The position numbers and the translations under genes were made by a program. From UBA10438 sp964432155 (lineage in GTDB: Bacteria; Bacteroidota; Ignavibacteria; Kapaibacteriales; Kapaibacteriaceae), in NCBI GenBank assembly GCA_964432155.1, contig CAYSMF010000002.1, forward strand, positions 62,001 to 126,000: DNA of 64,000 bases, written 5' to 3'. How positions within the stretch are numbered: the first letter of the stretch is position 1; every line of letters begins with the position of its first letter. Below are positions 1 through 9,347 of the stretch, one piece after another. The notes under the pieces were generated by a model. That model was not told the DNA's origin. It saw nothing but the letters and a program-made list of their open reading frames with translations, and searched no databases.

Positions 1-1646
1 TCGTCGAAGGACGACGCGATGTGATTGTCGTGGCGTCGGTCTCGTGTATCTATGGTATTGGTGCGAAGGCAGACTTCAAGGATCAGCTCTTGCTGATCAA
101 GGAAGGCATGGAGATTAGCCGCCAAGCCCTTCTCCATCGCCTCAGCGATATTCACTACAGTCGCAACGACTTTGAATTCACGCGTGGCACATTCCGCGTG
201 CGCGGCGACACCGTCGATGTGATGCCAGCTGACGAGGATACCAAGGCTATTCGCATTGAACTCTTCGGCGACACCGTCGATCGCATCGCATGGATTGATC
301 GTCGCGACGGCAAAGTACTCGAGCGCTGTGATCGCGTGCTGCTCTACCCTGCCCGCTTGTTCGTAACGTCGCAATCGAACCTCGCGCGTGCAACCGTCGA
401 CATCAAAGAAGAGCTCGTACACCGGCTCAAGGATCTACGTGAACTTGGTAAGGGGCTCGAAGCCGCCCGCCTTGAACAGCGCACGATGTTTGATCTCGAG
501 ATGATGAAAGAAGTAGGCTATTGTTCCGGCATTGAGAACTACTCGATGCACCTGGCTGGGCGAAAGCCCGGTGAGACACCGAACTGCTTGCTCGACTACT
601 TCCCAGATGACTTTCTGCTGGTGATCGATGAGAGCCACGTAACAGTACCGCAGGTTCGAGCGATGTATAACGGGGATCGACAGCGCAAGATGACGCTTGT
701 TGAGCACGGGTTCCGACTGCCGAGTGCGCTTGAAAATCGTCCGTTGACGTTTGATGAATTCAACGGGCACATCAATCAGGTTGTCTACGTCAGTGCGACT
801 CCTGGTGATTACGAACTTGAACAATCAATGGGTGTTGTCGTTGAACAAGTGATCCGTCCAACAGGCTTGTTAGACCCTCGAATTGAAATTCGACCTGTTG
901 CAAATCAGATCGACGACTTGTTAGAGGAAATCCGTAAGCGTGTCGAAAAGAAGGAACGCGTGCTTGTGACGACGCTCACCAAGCGAATGGCAGAGGATCT
1001 CACCGAGTATCTCCAGAACCTCGGCATACGCGTCGCGTACATTCATAGTGACGTCGACTCTCTTGAGCGTGTCGAGATTATCCGCAATCTCCGTCTCGGT
1101 CATAGCGATGTACTCGTCGGCGTCAATCTCCTGCGCGAAGGTCTCGATATGCCTGAAGTTTCGCTCGTGGCTATTCTTGATGCTGATCGCGAAGGGTTCC
1201 TCCGCAGCGAGCGATCCTTGATGCAAACAGCAGGACGAACCGCGCGCAATGCAGACGGCCTCGTGATTTTCTACGCCGATAAGATTACACGGTCGATGGA
1301 ACACGTGATCAATGAAACGAACCGTCGCCGTGCACTCCAGGAAGCATACAATGCTGAGCATGGTATCGAACCACGGACGGTGTATAAGTCGCTTGAGGAG
1401 ATTCTTGAATCAACGTCAGTTGCCGACATGCAATCGTCACGCGTTGCAAAGTCGGCCGAGCGTGAACGCGAGCGCATTAAGAAGGCTGCCGAGCCTATCG
1501 CGAAGTATCTCACACCGGTGCAACGCAAGGAAATGATTGACCAGATGTTTGTTGAAATGAAGAACGCTGCACGCGATCTTGATTTCGAGCGTGCGGCCGA
1601 ACTACGCGACGAGATTACCCGTCTTCAAGCGCTCAACGACGCGTAG
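1..1646 (+). CDS. uvrB: UvrABC excinuclease subunit B (5' end outside window)
   Basis: This is the damage-verifying helicase-like subunit of nucleotide excision repair, which receives the lesion from UvrA and recruits UvrC. The reading frame is open back to base 3 (VEGRRDVIVVASVSCIYG), so the GTG at 21 is internal and roughly the first 120 residues, including Walker A, lie outside the window. Visible features are the ASVSCIYG segment, the Walker B box VIDESH, the helicase motifs (VYVSATPG, TTLTKRMAEDL, GVNLLREGLDMPEVS, QTAGRTARN) and a C-terminal UVR domain for UvrC contact (RDLDFERAAELRDEI). The 3' end overlaps the convergent glycosyltransferase gene by 14 bp. The family assignment is certain. 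Regulation cannot be judged because the promoter is not in view. Confidence 0.97.
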   Translation, partial: VEGRRDVIVVASVSCIYGIGAKADFKDQLLLIKEGMEISRQALLHRLSDIHYSRNDFEFTRGTFRVRGDTVDVMPADEDTKAIRIELFGDTVDRIAWIDRRDGKVLERCDRVLLYPARLFVTSQSNLARATVDIKEELVHRLKDLRELGKGLEAARLEQRTMFDLEMMKEVGYCSGIENYSMHLAGRKPGETPNCLLDYFPDDFLLVIDESHVTVPQVRAMYNGDRQRKMTLVEHGFRLPSALENRPLTFDEFNGHINQVVYVSATPGDYELEQSMGVVVEQVIRPTGLLDPRIEIRPVANQIDDLLEEIRKRVEKKERVLVTTLTKRMAEDLTEYLQNLGIRVAYIHSDVDSLERVEIIRNLRLGHSDVLVGVNLLREGLDMPEVSLVAILDADREGFLRSERSLMQTAGRTARNADGLVIFYADKITRSMEHVINETNRRRALQEAYNAEHGIEPRTVYKSLEEILESTSVADMQSSRVAKSAERERERIKKAAEPIAKYLTPVQRKEMIDQMFVEMKNAARDLDFERAAELRDEITRLQALNDA

Positions 1647-2886
1647 GCTGCATCGAGATGACGTGATGCAGCGCTTGCTGCAGCTGCTGAGCGCAGTGTT
1701 CCCACGAGTAGACTGAATGCACGGCTTCGTGCCCTGCTTCGCGGAGCGCTTCGCGCAGTGGAGTATCACGAAGCAGGCGCACGCATGCCGAGGCGAAGGC
1801 TCCTGCGTCATCGGCAATCATTGCATGCGCTCCGTGCTCGAGTGGGATACCCTCACAGCCGATTGACGTGGTCACGATGGACGCATGTTCCATCAGCGCT
1901 TCAATGATCTTAACCCGCACACCACTTCCGCTCAATAGCGGCACTACCCCAACCTCGTAGCTCTCGCGATACTCAGTAGGATCAACAATTTCGCCATGCA
2001 CGATGACGTTCTGACCGTCATCATAGGCAAGCACCTCTGCCGGAGTGGAACGTCCAGCGATGTGGAACGTTGCCTCGGGAATCTCGGCGTGAATCAATGG
2101 CCACACGTACCGCATAAACCAGCGCAGTCCGTCAACATTCGGAGTCCAGTCGAGACTTCCCAAGAACCACAACGACGCTGGTTCACGAACACCCGTAGGA
2201 TGATGTTCCCGCACGCCTGGTGGAACCGTCACAACATGCGTTCGAGGAGATACCATCGCAAATGCAGCCGCATCAACATGACTCAGCGCAATGACGCCAT
2301 CGAAGACCTCGATGGCATGATTCTCGTACGTGCGAGTTTGATCAGCAAGTCGGCGACGGAACCAACGCTCTATGAGAGAACGAGCAAGATCATTCGAAAG
2401 GCGATCTTGAATGCGTGCTTCAACGTTATGTGCATGAAGCACAATGGGAATATGTGGTTCAATGATCGATCGACGTCGCAGTGCCTCGCCATAGCACGCC
2501 GTGAAGAGCGACTCACACAGTATAACGTCATACGGACCACGCTCGCGCACCAGCTTCTCGATCTGATCAAGCATGCGTTGCGATGCAAATCGTGTGAGCC
2601 AATAGGAACTCGACGTTGGAATGCCAAACTGCGTTGGGAAGGAAGATGCAATCACCTCGCGAAGCATACGCAGGGGTCGTACCGATGTATCGATATCAAC
2701 CGCCGTAATCGAGGAACATACATCCTGCATTACCGATGGTTCGGCAAAGTGCTTCTGCGTGTTGACTGCACAAATGTCTACTTGATGACCAGCCTCATGA
2801 AGTGCTCGAACGGTCTCAAGCATCACAATTGCTCCACCATCACGGGCCGGTATCGGAATACGCGGCAGGATCATGAGGATCTTCAT
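1633..2886 (-). CDS. Glycosyltransferase, GT-B fold (GT4-like)
   Basis: Predicted 417-residue GT-B glycosyltransferase, likely cytoplasmic and using a nucleotide-sugar donor; acceptor unknown. The start chosen is the ATG at 2886, giving MKILMILPRIP followed by the DGGAIVMLETVRAL loop typical of GT-B N-domains. This ATG shares an ATGA overlap with the stop of the upstream glycosyltransferase (2883), so the two are probably translationally coupled. The C-terminal donor domain shows LWFLGSLDWTPNVDGLRWF, then VGVVPLLSGSGVRVKIIEAL and SIVTTSIGCEGI, the pattern of glycosyl_trans_1/4 members that act on cell-surface sugars. With the divergent methyltransferase, Wzz- and Wzy-like genes it suggests a surface polysaccharide locus. 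The specific sugar cannot be inferred. Confidence 0.85.
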   Translation of the reverse strand: MKILMILPRIPIPARDGGAIVMLETVRALHEAGHQVDICAVNTQKHFAEPSVMQDVCSSITAVDIDTSVRPLRMLREVIASSFPTQFGIPTSSSYWLTRFASQRMLDQIEKLVRERGPYDVILCESLFTACYGEALRRRSIIEPHIPIVLHAHNVEARIQDRLSNDLARSLIERWFRRRLADQTRTYENHAIEVFDGVIALSHVDAAAFAMVSPRTHVVTVPPGVREHHPTGVREPASLWFLGSLDWTPNVDGLRWFMRYVWPLIHAEIPEATFHIAGRSTPAEVLAYDDGQNVIVHGEIVDPTEYRESYEVGVVPLLSGSGVRVKIIEALMEHASIVTTSIGCEGIPLEHGAHAMIADDAGAFASACVRLLRDTPLREALREAGHEAVHSVYSWEHCAQQLQQALHHVISMQPTRR

Positions 2887-4031
2887 TGCCCCCTCCCATG
2901 CTGCATCACAAACGTCATATCCTGTGCTACGCGGTCCCATGTGAAATACTCGCGCACACGCGGTGCATCCTGCACACAGAACTCAGCAATCGTATCCGAC
3001 TCGACAACGTGGCGGAGCGCTGAGGCGAGTTCGTCGACATCATCGCTATCGACAAGCATCCCATTGCTTCCGTGTGTAATCATCTCAGGCATGGCGAAGT
3101 CGCGACGAGCAACCACAGGCGTACCGCTCGATAATGCTTCTGCGATGATGATACCAAAGGCCTCGAATCGCGATGGCATCACAAGCACATCGGCTCGACG
3201 AAGCAGCTCGCGTACCGAGGCAAATGGTGCATCACCGAGAAACTCAATCCAGTCTGGAATCGCACCCTCGAGAGGCCACGTGGTAGGGCCAGCCACAACA
3301 AGTCGGACTGGTGTTGACATTACTTGCTGCAGACGTGCAACAGCATCAACAACGATATCACCGCCCTTGCGATGAAAGTCCCGTCCGACGAATGCGATAA
3401 CAACTTCATGCCGCGCGGACCTGCGCAGCAAACGGTCAGGATGCGGTGGGTCGACAGGAACGTTGACACCTGCATGGACCACATGGATGCGGTCGGCAGG
3501 CAGCAGGCCCGCCTCACGAAGGTATCGCGCATTCCACTCGCTCATGGTGAATACACCAGCAGCACCAGCATAGGTTTCCGCCTGGATCGCTGCCCGTCGT
3601 TCAAGGGTGCGTCGCGAGAGAGCATCCCAGCAATGTGGAATCAGACCTCGGTCCATTAAGTGCAAGCCATGTCCGAAGCAAAAATCCTGGTAGATGTACA
3701 GTGGCTTTGTCGAAGCACCATGTTCACCGATGCAGAGCACAGCGTCCACATTCAGTCCACGCTGTTCATGGCGCTGAAGGCGGGTGTGGGCGATGCGTGA
3801 ATACGCCGGCTGCATCGTCCAGGTTGAGAATGGACGACCATGAAGGAGTCGAAGCGACGAAACCCGACCCAGCAGGTCGATCACGGGTGGGATGTCCAAC
3901 GGAAGATCCTTGAGATGCACGTCGGCGCGGCGCTCGAGTGCCTCCCATAGACGCTGCGGCGTGTGCGACCATGTCCGAGCACGGTCACCACGATCCCAAA
4001 CACAGGCAAAACCAAGGGCAAGCGCGTCCAT
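2883..4031 (-). CDS. Glycosyltransferase family 4
   Basis: GT-B glycosyltransferase of about 382 residues. The start at 4031 (MDALALGFACVWDRGD) is preferred over the upstream in-frame ATG at 4124, because the latter would run into the divergent methyltransferase gene and add an N-terminus unlike a Rossmann strand. The donor-binding half is clear: HVVHAGVNVPV, VIAFVGRDFHRKGGD, then ADVLVMPSRFEAFGIIIAEA with the EX7E signature (first Glu in RFEAFG, second in IIAEA) and SSGTPVVARRDFAMPE. A promoter-like TATCTTCG lies only 7 nt upstream of the ATG. The downstream gene is a second glycosyltransferase that overlaps by 4 bp. A role in exopolysaccharide or O-antigen assembly is inferred from neighbours. 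Confidence 0.87.
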   Translation of the reverse strand: MDALALGFACVWDRGDRARTWSHTPQRLWEALERRADVHLKDLPLDIPPVIDLLGRVSSLRLLHGRPFSTWTMQPAYSRIAHTRLQRHEQRGLNVDAVLCIGEHGASTKPLYIYQDFCFGHGLHLMDRGLIPHCWDALSRRTLERRAAIQAETYAGAAGVFTMSEWNARYLREAGLLPADRIHVVHAGVNVPVDPPHPDRLLRRSARHEVVIAFVGRDFHRKGGDIVVDAVARLQQVMSTPVRLVVAGPTTWPLEGAIPDWIEFLGDAPFASVRELLRRADVLVMPSRFEAFGIIIAEALSSGTPVVARRDFAMPEMITHGSNGMLVDSDDVDELASALRHVVESDTIAEFCVQDAPRVREYFTWDRVAQDMTFVMQHGRGQ

Positions 4032-4038
4032 ATCACTG

Positions 4039-4086
4039 CGAAGATACGTAGGGGTGTGCCCGTAGGACCTACCAGTGGTATCTTCG
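4039..4086. promoter_or_regulatory. Divergent promoter region with mirrored minus-7 boxes
   Basis: The 90-bp gap between the divergent glycosyltransferase and methyltransferase genes holds a perfect 9-bp inverted repeat: CGAAGATAC at 4039-4047 and GTATCTTCG at 4078-4086. Each arm reads TATCTTCG in its own outward direction, one base from the Bacteroidota minus-7 consensus TAnnTTTG. Inner arms GTAGG (4048-4052) and CCTAC (4068-4072) extend the symmetry. It could be a pair of back-to-back promoters or a regulator site. Confidence 0.45.
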
Positions 4087-4122
4087 TGCACGAGGAATCT
4101 CCCTGTCACGTCGGCACACCCC

Positions 4123-4848
4123 ATGGATCATCGACAGCATTTCTACAACCAGTACACGACGGCACAATCGCGATTTGCATCGATTGACGATGCCCGTCGG
4201 CGGGTCGAGGCCGAACACCGCGGGTTACGTGCATCAGTCGCGCCCCACCTCCCGCAGAATCGCACGGGCCGCATTGTCGACCTCGGTTGTGGCTATGGCG
4301 CATTCCTCCTGTGGATGCAGGAGCAAGGGTTCTCCGATCTTCGTGGGATCGACCTCTCGCAGGAGCAAGTTGATCTTGCCCGTGCATTGGGACTGGAGTG
4401 CGTTGAAGTTGAGGATCTGTTCACGGCCCTTTCGCAAGAGCAGGGCGTTGCGATGGTCACAATGTTTGACGTCATCGAACACCTTACGCGCGCCGAGGCC
4501 ATCACTGCGCTAACGTCGATTGCGCATGTGTTGGCGCCAGGTGGTATACTAATTCTCCGAACACCAAATGTGGATGCGAGTCTTGGAAGCGTTCTCTCGT
4601 ATGGCGATTTGACGCACGAGCTCCATCTCAACAAGACGTCTGTGCTTGAGCTCTTCGCAACGCTGCCGTTCTCATCGGTCCAGGTACTCCCAGTTCCGAG
4701 CGTCGGCGGTAGCGCATTGGCTCGTCTGATCCGTGCGATTGTACGCCCCTTGAGCACGCTCGGCAGGCGTCTGCGTCACATCGAGCAGGGCATCAGCTGG
4801 AATGCGACCATAGCAACACCAAACATGCTGATTGTCGCCCGTCGATGA
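4123..4848 (+). CDS. Class I SAM-dependent methyltransferase
   Basis: Predicted 241-residue SAM-dependent methyltransferase of the Methyltransf_11/23 type. The start at 4123 (MDHRQHFYNQY) is chosen over the in-frame ATG at 4075, which would add a basic, non-conserved stretch. Motif I is IVDLGCGYGAF, motif II contains the acidic residue of LRGIDLSQEQ, and FDVIEHL with the later LAPGGILILRTPN are the usual post-I and motif III elements. This type often methylates sugars or lipid-linked intermediates, and the following Wzz- and Wzy-like genes support a polysaccharide-related acceptor. That acceptor is inference only. It is the first gene of a plus-strand run that continues to 10408. Confidence 0.85.
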   Translation: MDHRQHFYNQYTTAQSRFASIDDARRRVEAEHRGLRASVAPHLPQNRTGRIVDLGCGYGAFLLWMQEQGFSDLRGIDLSQEQVDLARALGLECVEVEDLFTALSQEQGVAMVTMFDVIEHLTRAEAITALTSIAHVLAPGGILILRTPNVDASLGSVLSYGDLTHELHLNKTSVLELFATLPFSSVQVLPVPSVGGSALARLIRAIVRPLSTLGRRLRHIEQGISWNATIATPNMLIVARR

Positions 4849-4863
4849 GCCCCCTTCCCTAGC

Positions 4864-4871
4864 TAGTTTTG
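4864..4871 (+). promoter_or_regulatory. TAnnTTTG minus-7 box upstream of the wzz-like gene
   Basis: TAGTTTTG lies 26 nt before the ATG at 4898, in the 49-bp gap after the methyltransferase stop. It matches the Bacteroidota minus-7 consensus exactly. No TTTG is present at the expected 19-21 bp upstream (the nearest TTG ends at 4834), so it could be a weak internal promoter. Confidence 0.4.
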
Positions 4872-4897
4872 TACTTGATCACTCATGTGTGGGACCC

Positions 4898-6043
4898 ATG
4901 ACCCAACAATTTCCGACCGTAGATATTCTCCGCTACCTCGCTCGTTTCAAGTGGTGGCTGCTCGGTGTTGTCGCTCTGACAACATTGGGTGCCTATCTGT
5001 ATGCGCGATCATTGCCGGAGTATTTCAAGGCGACGATTAACTGCGTTCCTCCATCACAGCAGATGGGCGGAATGGGCGGCGCCCTCGGTGGCATTTCCTC
5101 GACACTGAAAGACATTGGTCTTGCAAAGCTTGGTGGGACCTCGGGTGAGACGTACGAGTTCATCACCATCCTCTTTACGCGTACGATTCGTGATTCGATG
5201 ATTCAACGCTTCGACCTGATTCGTGAATACGCGATGGAAGGCGAACCGATGAATGATGTTCGCTCGGAACTCGAAGACAATCTCGAAGTACAGTATCATG
5301 CCGAGGGGAACTACGAGATCTCGATCTGGAGTCAGAACCCACAGAAGTCTGTCGAGATGTGCAATGCGTTTGTGTCGTATGCCAACGACATTACCAATCG
5401 CATTCAACGTCAGGAAGCTGAGAAGTCGGCGTTCTACCTGGAGCAACGTATTGGCGTTATTGATTCGGTGCTATCTGCATTGACTGATTCGCTGCAGCGG
5501 TATTCGCGCGACTACCGACTGTTCTCCCCGCTCGATCAAGCTACCGCATCAGCAAAAGCTCTCTCAGAGACGAAGGCTGAACTGCTCAAGCAGGAAGCGA
5601 TTCTTGGTATTCTTGAGCAGAACTACGGCAAGGACGATCCACAAGTCCGTTCAACGCGGAGCCTCGTGACGCAACTCAAGGATCAGTACGAGCGTGCACA
5701 AACACAGCCGGGATTCGCCGGCAATTTTGCGTTGACGGATGCAGCTGGTGTTGGCGCATCATACCTACGTCTGTATGCAGATTTTGAAGCACACACAAAG
5801 TTGAAGGCATTCCTTCTTCCGTCACTCGAGCAAGCAAAGCTCGATATGAACAAGACTGCTCCAGCATTGTTGATCGTCGACCAACCTGTTGCTCCCGAAA
5901 AGCGTGACAAGCCAAAGCGTGCGTTTATCGCTCTCGGTGCTGGTCTCGGCGTTGGTGTGCTGTTCCTGCTTGTTCTCCTCATCGTGCGCGGATGGCGCAT
6001 GATGTTCCGCAAAGCTGATGAACACCTCACAACGGCATCGTGA
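4898..6043 (+). CDS. Wzz/GNVR-type polysaccharide chain-length determinant
   Basis: Inner-membrane protein of about 381 residues with the layout of polysaccharide co-polymerases: a cytoplasmic N-terminus, a first TM helix (FKWWLLGVVALTTLGAYLYA), a large periplasmic portion rich in predicted coiled coil (roughly residues 150-260), a proline-containing segment (QPVAPEKRDKPKR) just before the second TM helix near the C-terminus, and a short basic tail. These proteins set the modal length of O-antigen or exopolysaccharide made with Wzy. The start at 4898 (MTQQFPTVDIL) is preferred over 4832, which overlaps the methyltransferase and lacks conservation features. No tyrosine-kinase domain is fused. 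Its stop overlaps the GTG start of the next gene, arguing for coupled translation. Confidence 0.85.
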   Translation: MTQQFPTVDILRYLARFKWWLLGVVALTTLGAYLYARSLPEYFKATINCVPPSQQMGGMGGALGGISSTLKDIGLAKLGGTSGETYEFITILFTRTIRDSMIQRFDLIREYAMEGEPMNDVRSELEDNLEVQYHAEGNYEISIWSQNPQKSVEMCNAFVSYANDITNRIQRQEAEKSAFYLEQRIGVIDSVLSALTDSLQRYSRDYRLFSPLDQATASAKALSETKAELLKQEAILGILEQNYGKDDPQVRSTRSLVTQLKDQYERAQTQPGFAGNFALTDAAGVGASYLRLYADFEAHTKLKAFLLPSLEQAKLDMNKTAPALLIVDQPVAPEKRDKPKRAFIALGAGLGVGVLFLLVLLIVRGWRMMFRKADEHLTTAS

Positions 6044-7386
6044 GCATCATTGCTGATCTTCCCTGGCTCATCCCTGCTATCGCCGGTGGCGTAGGCATCC
6101 TGTATGCCATGATCCGGTTCCCAAAGGTTTGGCTTGCCCTCTTCTTGATAGTGCTACCATACTTCCTTACGGATACGGGCAAGGGGCTTTCAGTAACCGA
6201 GGTGGTGATCGGTGGACTCTTCACGGGTTCCATTGCGCTGTGGATGATCTGGCGTCTGTTTGCCGATCCACGCCCGTTGGTCAAGGGGTGGACAGATTTC
6301 TTACTGCTGTTCTTCGTTACCGCAGCGTTTGCCAACATTATCGTTGCACGATTCAATCACATCCCTCTGAGTGGATGGGCCGTTGACTGGTCGTATTTCC
6401 TGTTAATGCTCTACTATTTCCCGTTTCGTGAAGAGTACGGGAAGGATACCGGAACATTCCGTCAGTTTATTGCGCTTGCCGGCGTGTCGTCGCTGCTCAT
6501 GGCTCTGTACAGCGCATGGACCTTCAAGCAGAGGATGGCAGAGAACATGGTGTATGCGTATCAGATTCAGGCATCACGATCGGCTACGCTTGGACCACTT
6601 TTCCTGCTGGCAATCTGCGTCGGACTCGTTCTGATCTTCCATGTGAAGTGGCGTCCAAAACTCGCAACGTTTGTTGTGGTTCTCGCAAACATCGCCGCAC
6701 TTGTGATGACCTTCACACGAACCTTGTGGGTGCTCGTGTTTGCCTGTAGCTTCCTCGCAATGCTTTTTCTTCGTTGGCAGCAGAACACGAAGATTGTACT
6801 CGGTGGCGTGGCGTTGATCGCGGTGTCTGTAACCACCTTCTACGCCGTCAATCCCAAAGTGGCTGATGTTGCGCTGCTGTTCATTCAGAAACGCTTTACG
6901 TCGTCGACGCAACTCAAAGGCGGAGACTTCTCATTCGAGACACGTCTGATCGAAGTTTCGAATGCCTGGCGAAAGGTGAAGCAAGCCCCCCTCGGTGGGA
7001 ACGGACTTCGTGCGAAGTTTGTCACGTGGGCTCCGATCGAGCAGTGGCACAATGCAACGGCGTTTGTGCACATCGGCTATGTCGGACTGATTCATAAACT
7101 GGGATTCCCGACGGCACTGATCATGTTCAGCGTCTTGATTGGGTTTAGCATACGGAGCATTCGTGCTGCGCTCGCCGCTCGCCGACCGAACGCTCCCCCT
7201 TTAGCGCGATCAATTGCCATCGGCGTGTTTGCGTTTATTCCTGCGTTGTACATCAACATCTTCATGGCGGGTATCTTCGATCAGCGCTACGGAAATGTTA
7301 TGTTCGCGTTCATCTTCGCCGCTGTTGCCTTGTCGGAGGAAGCCCTCCGTCGTGCTCAGCAAGATCCTTCTCCTGAATTGCAATGA
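6040..7386 (+). CDS. O-antigen ligase/polymerase-like (Wzy_C) membrane protein
   Basis: Polytopic membrane protein of 448 residues with about ten hydrophobic helices and a long periplasmic loop between residues about 285 and 340 (ending in WHNATAFVHIGYVGL). FTRTLWVLVFACSF resembles the Wzy_C core with its Arg, and the loop followed by HIGYVGLIHKLGF is typical of O-antigen polymerases or WaaL ligases. These act on undecaprenyl-diphosphate-linked glycans in the periplasm. It begins with GTG at 6040, overlapping the stop of the Wzz-like gene, and its own stop overlaps the ATG of the PBP2 gene at 7383. Polymerase versus ligase cannot be told from sequence; the adjacent chain-length protein favours polymerase. 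Confidence 0.75.
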   Translation: MSIIADLPWLIPAIAGGVGILYAMIRFPKVWLALFLIVLPYFLTDTGKGLSVTEVVIGGLFTGSIALWMIWRLFADPRPLVKGWTDFLLLFFVTAAFANIIVARFNHIPLSGWAVDWSYFLLMLYYFPFREEYGKDTGTFRQFIALAGVSSLLMALYSAWTFKQRMAENMVYAYQIQASRSATLGPLFLLAICVGLVLIFHVKWRPKLATFVVVLANIAALVMTFTRTLWVLVFACSFLAMLFLRWQQNTKIVLGGVALIAVSVTTFYAVNPKVADVALLFIQKRFTSSTQLKGGDFSFETRLIEVSNAWRKVKQAPLGGNGLRAKFVTWAPIEQWHNATAFVHIGYVGLIHKLGFPTALIMFSVLIGFSIRSIRAALAARRPNAPPLARSIAIGVFAFIPALYINIFMAGIFDQRYGNVMFAFIFAAVALSEEALRRAQQDPSPELQ

Positions 7387-9347
7387 GTCTGCTTCCAAGC
7401 GATGGAGCCTTTGGCTCCGCACAACGTCAGCGCATTTTCCAGATCATCGTATTAGCCATTAGTGTGGTCTACGTTGGTCGACTTGCCTGGCTGCAGATCA
7501 TTCAAGGTAGTGTCTACAAACTCAAGGCCGAAGCGCAGGCAATCAAGCAGATTGCCACTGAGCCATTCCGTGGGATGATCTACGACCGGAATGGACGTGC
7601 AATCGTGCAGAATGCGCCGGGCTTCTCGATCACCGTCACTCCGTACGAGTTCACCGACGAGTCCTGCAGGCGCTTGTCAAAGATCCTTGGTATTCCCGAC
7701 TCGCTTATTTGGCAGGATGTTCAGAAGTCAGCCAAGTTCAACAAGTTCGCTGCAGCCAAGCTGTTCTATGGTCGCGATGTCGATTTCGAGGTAATCAGTG
7801 CTGTTGAGGAACAACGCGATTCATTACCTGGAGTCGATCTGATCGTCGATCCGAAGCGACAGTATGCCTTCGACGGGAACGCGGCGCACTTGTTGGGATA
7901 CACACGTGAAGTTGCCGAGGCGCAGCTGAAGCAGCTTGGCGATGCATACTCACCTGGCGACCTAACAGGACAGACTGGTCTCGAGCGCGCGTATGAGCGT
8001 AATGTGCGAGGCATCAAGGGTCTGCAGTACGTCGCAGTTAACAAGAACGGACAACGTGTTGCGAGTTTCAACGATGGGAAGTCGGACGTTGCTGGACTTG
8101 AGGGCGACGACCTCCATCTTGGGATCGATACAGATCTGCAAGAGCTTGCAGAAAAACTGATGGGGACTGCACGTGGCTCCGTTGTTGCCATCGACCCGCG
8201 CAATGGCGAAATCCTCTGCTTTGTGTCAAAGCCAGACTACGATCCACGCAACTTCTCCGGCAGAGGCGGCCGCACGTACTACAATGTGGTGCGTGATGCG
8301 CCTGGCATTCCCCTGCTCAATCGTGCAACAACAGGACAGTATCACCCGGGTTCGACCTGGAAGCCCCTTATGGCATTGATGGCCATGCAGGAAGGTATCA
8401 TTACACCGTCGACGAAGTTGCCATGCATCGGCGGCTATCAGTATGGTAACCGCTTTGCGACGTGCCACGGTGGCGTGCACGGAATGATCGACTACAAGAC
8501 AGCGATTGCCGTATCGTGCAACAGCTTCTTCTACCAACTCGGCGTAAAGGTTGGACTGGAGAAATTTTACTATTACGGGTCGCTCTTCGGATTCGGACAA
8601 AAAACTGGTGTCGATATCGGCGAAGAGAAGCGCGGTCTGCTCCCCTCGCGAGAGTTCATGGACAAGCACGTTGGTAAGGGTAACTGGACGAACTACGTGC
8701 TGATGAACTGGGGCATCGGTCAGGGTGAAGTTGAAGTAACCCCGATGCAGTTAGCCGCCTACACAGCGGCGATCTCCATGAACGGACTCTGGAATCAACC
8801 GCACGCCGTGCGCGAGATTTACTCGAAGACGCTGAACAAGCGCATCAAGGTTTCGTACGAATCGCGCGAAATCCCGATCCGGAAGGAGTACTTCCAAGTT
8901 GTCAAGGAAGCTATGCGTGCCGTGGTAACCAGCGGTACAGCTCGACTCGTCGACTTGCCAGGATATGACGTCTGTGGTAAGACTGGTACGGCCGACGTAC
9001 GCAAGGGGCAACCACCACAGTCGTGGTTTATCTGCTTCGCTCCGATGAACGATCCTAAGATTGCAATGGTCGTTACGGGCGAAGGGGCGGGCTATGGCGC
9101 AGCCTTCGCTGCACCTATTGCCCGCAAACTGTTGGATCTCTTCTTCCTCAAGCAATGGCCGGCTGATGTTGCTCGTGATACAACATGGACACGCAAGCCC
9201 GGCATCACCCCTGCCAAGAGCACACCAACGGACTCAATGCCCCAGCGCAAGGGTCCGTTCGCAAAGCCATACGCTGAGCGCCCCGTCGCAACGCTTCCAC
9301 GTCCTGCTGCACCAACAACCGCACAGCCAAGCGCACCCCAACGATGA
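7383..9347 (+). CDS. mrdA: Penicillin-binding protein 2 (elongasome transpeptidase)
   Basis: Bitopic class B PBP of 654 residues that cross-links peptidoglycan during cell elongation. One N-terminal TM helix (residues about 22-40) is followed by the PBP dimer/allosteric domain (FRGMIYDRNGRAIVQN) and the transpeptidase domain with all three catalytic motifs: S324-T-W-K327 in YHPGSTWKPL, S378-C-N380 and K533-T-G535 (CGKTGTADV). The C-terminal tail after about residue 600 is Pro/Thr/Lys-rich and probably disordered. The usual neighbours mreB, mreC, mreD and rodA are absent. Instead it is overlapped by a Wzy-like gene upstream (ATGA) and a solute-binding lipoprotein downstream (ATGA), linking wall synthesis to surface glycan genes. 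Confidence 0.93.
   Translation: MSLLPSDGAFGSAQRQRIFQIIVLAISVVYVGRLAWLQIIQGSVYKLKAEAQAIKQIATEPFRGMIYDRNGRAIVQNAPGFSITVTPYEFTDESCRRLSKILGIPDSLIWQDVQKSAKFNKFAAAKLFYGRDVDFEVISAVEEQRDSLPGVDLIVDPKRQYAFDGNAAHLLGYTREVAEAQLKQLGDAYSPGDLTGQTGLERAYERNVRGIKGLQYVAVNKNGQRVASFNDGKSDVAGLEGDDLHLGIDTDLQELAEKLMGTARGSVVAIDPRNGEILCFVSKPDYDPRNFSGRGGRTYYNVVRDAPGIPLLNRATTGQYHPGSTWKPLMALMAMQEGIITPSTKLPCIGGYQYGNRFATCHGGVHGMIDYKTAIAVSCNSFFYQLGVKVGLEKFYYYGSLFGFGQKTGVDIGEEKRGLLPSREFMDKHVGKGNWTNYVLMNWGIGQGEVEVTPMQLAAYTAAISMNGLWNQPHAVREIYSKTLNKRIKVSYESREIPIRKEYFQVVKEAMRAVVTSGTARLVDLPGYDVCGKTGTADVRKGQPPQSWFICFAPMNDPKIAMVVTGEGAGYGAAFAAPIARKLLDLFFLKQWPADVARDTTWTRKPGITPAKSTPTDSMPQRKGPFAKPYAERPVATLPRPAAPTTAQPSAPQR

Noticed and set aside
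1996..3375. 459-residue plus-strand open frame
   Set aside because: Antisense to two well-supported glycosyltransferases; composition is a shadow of their codon bias and no domain is recognisable.
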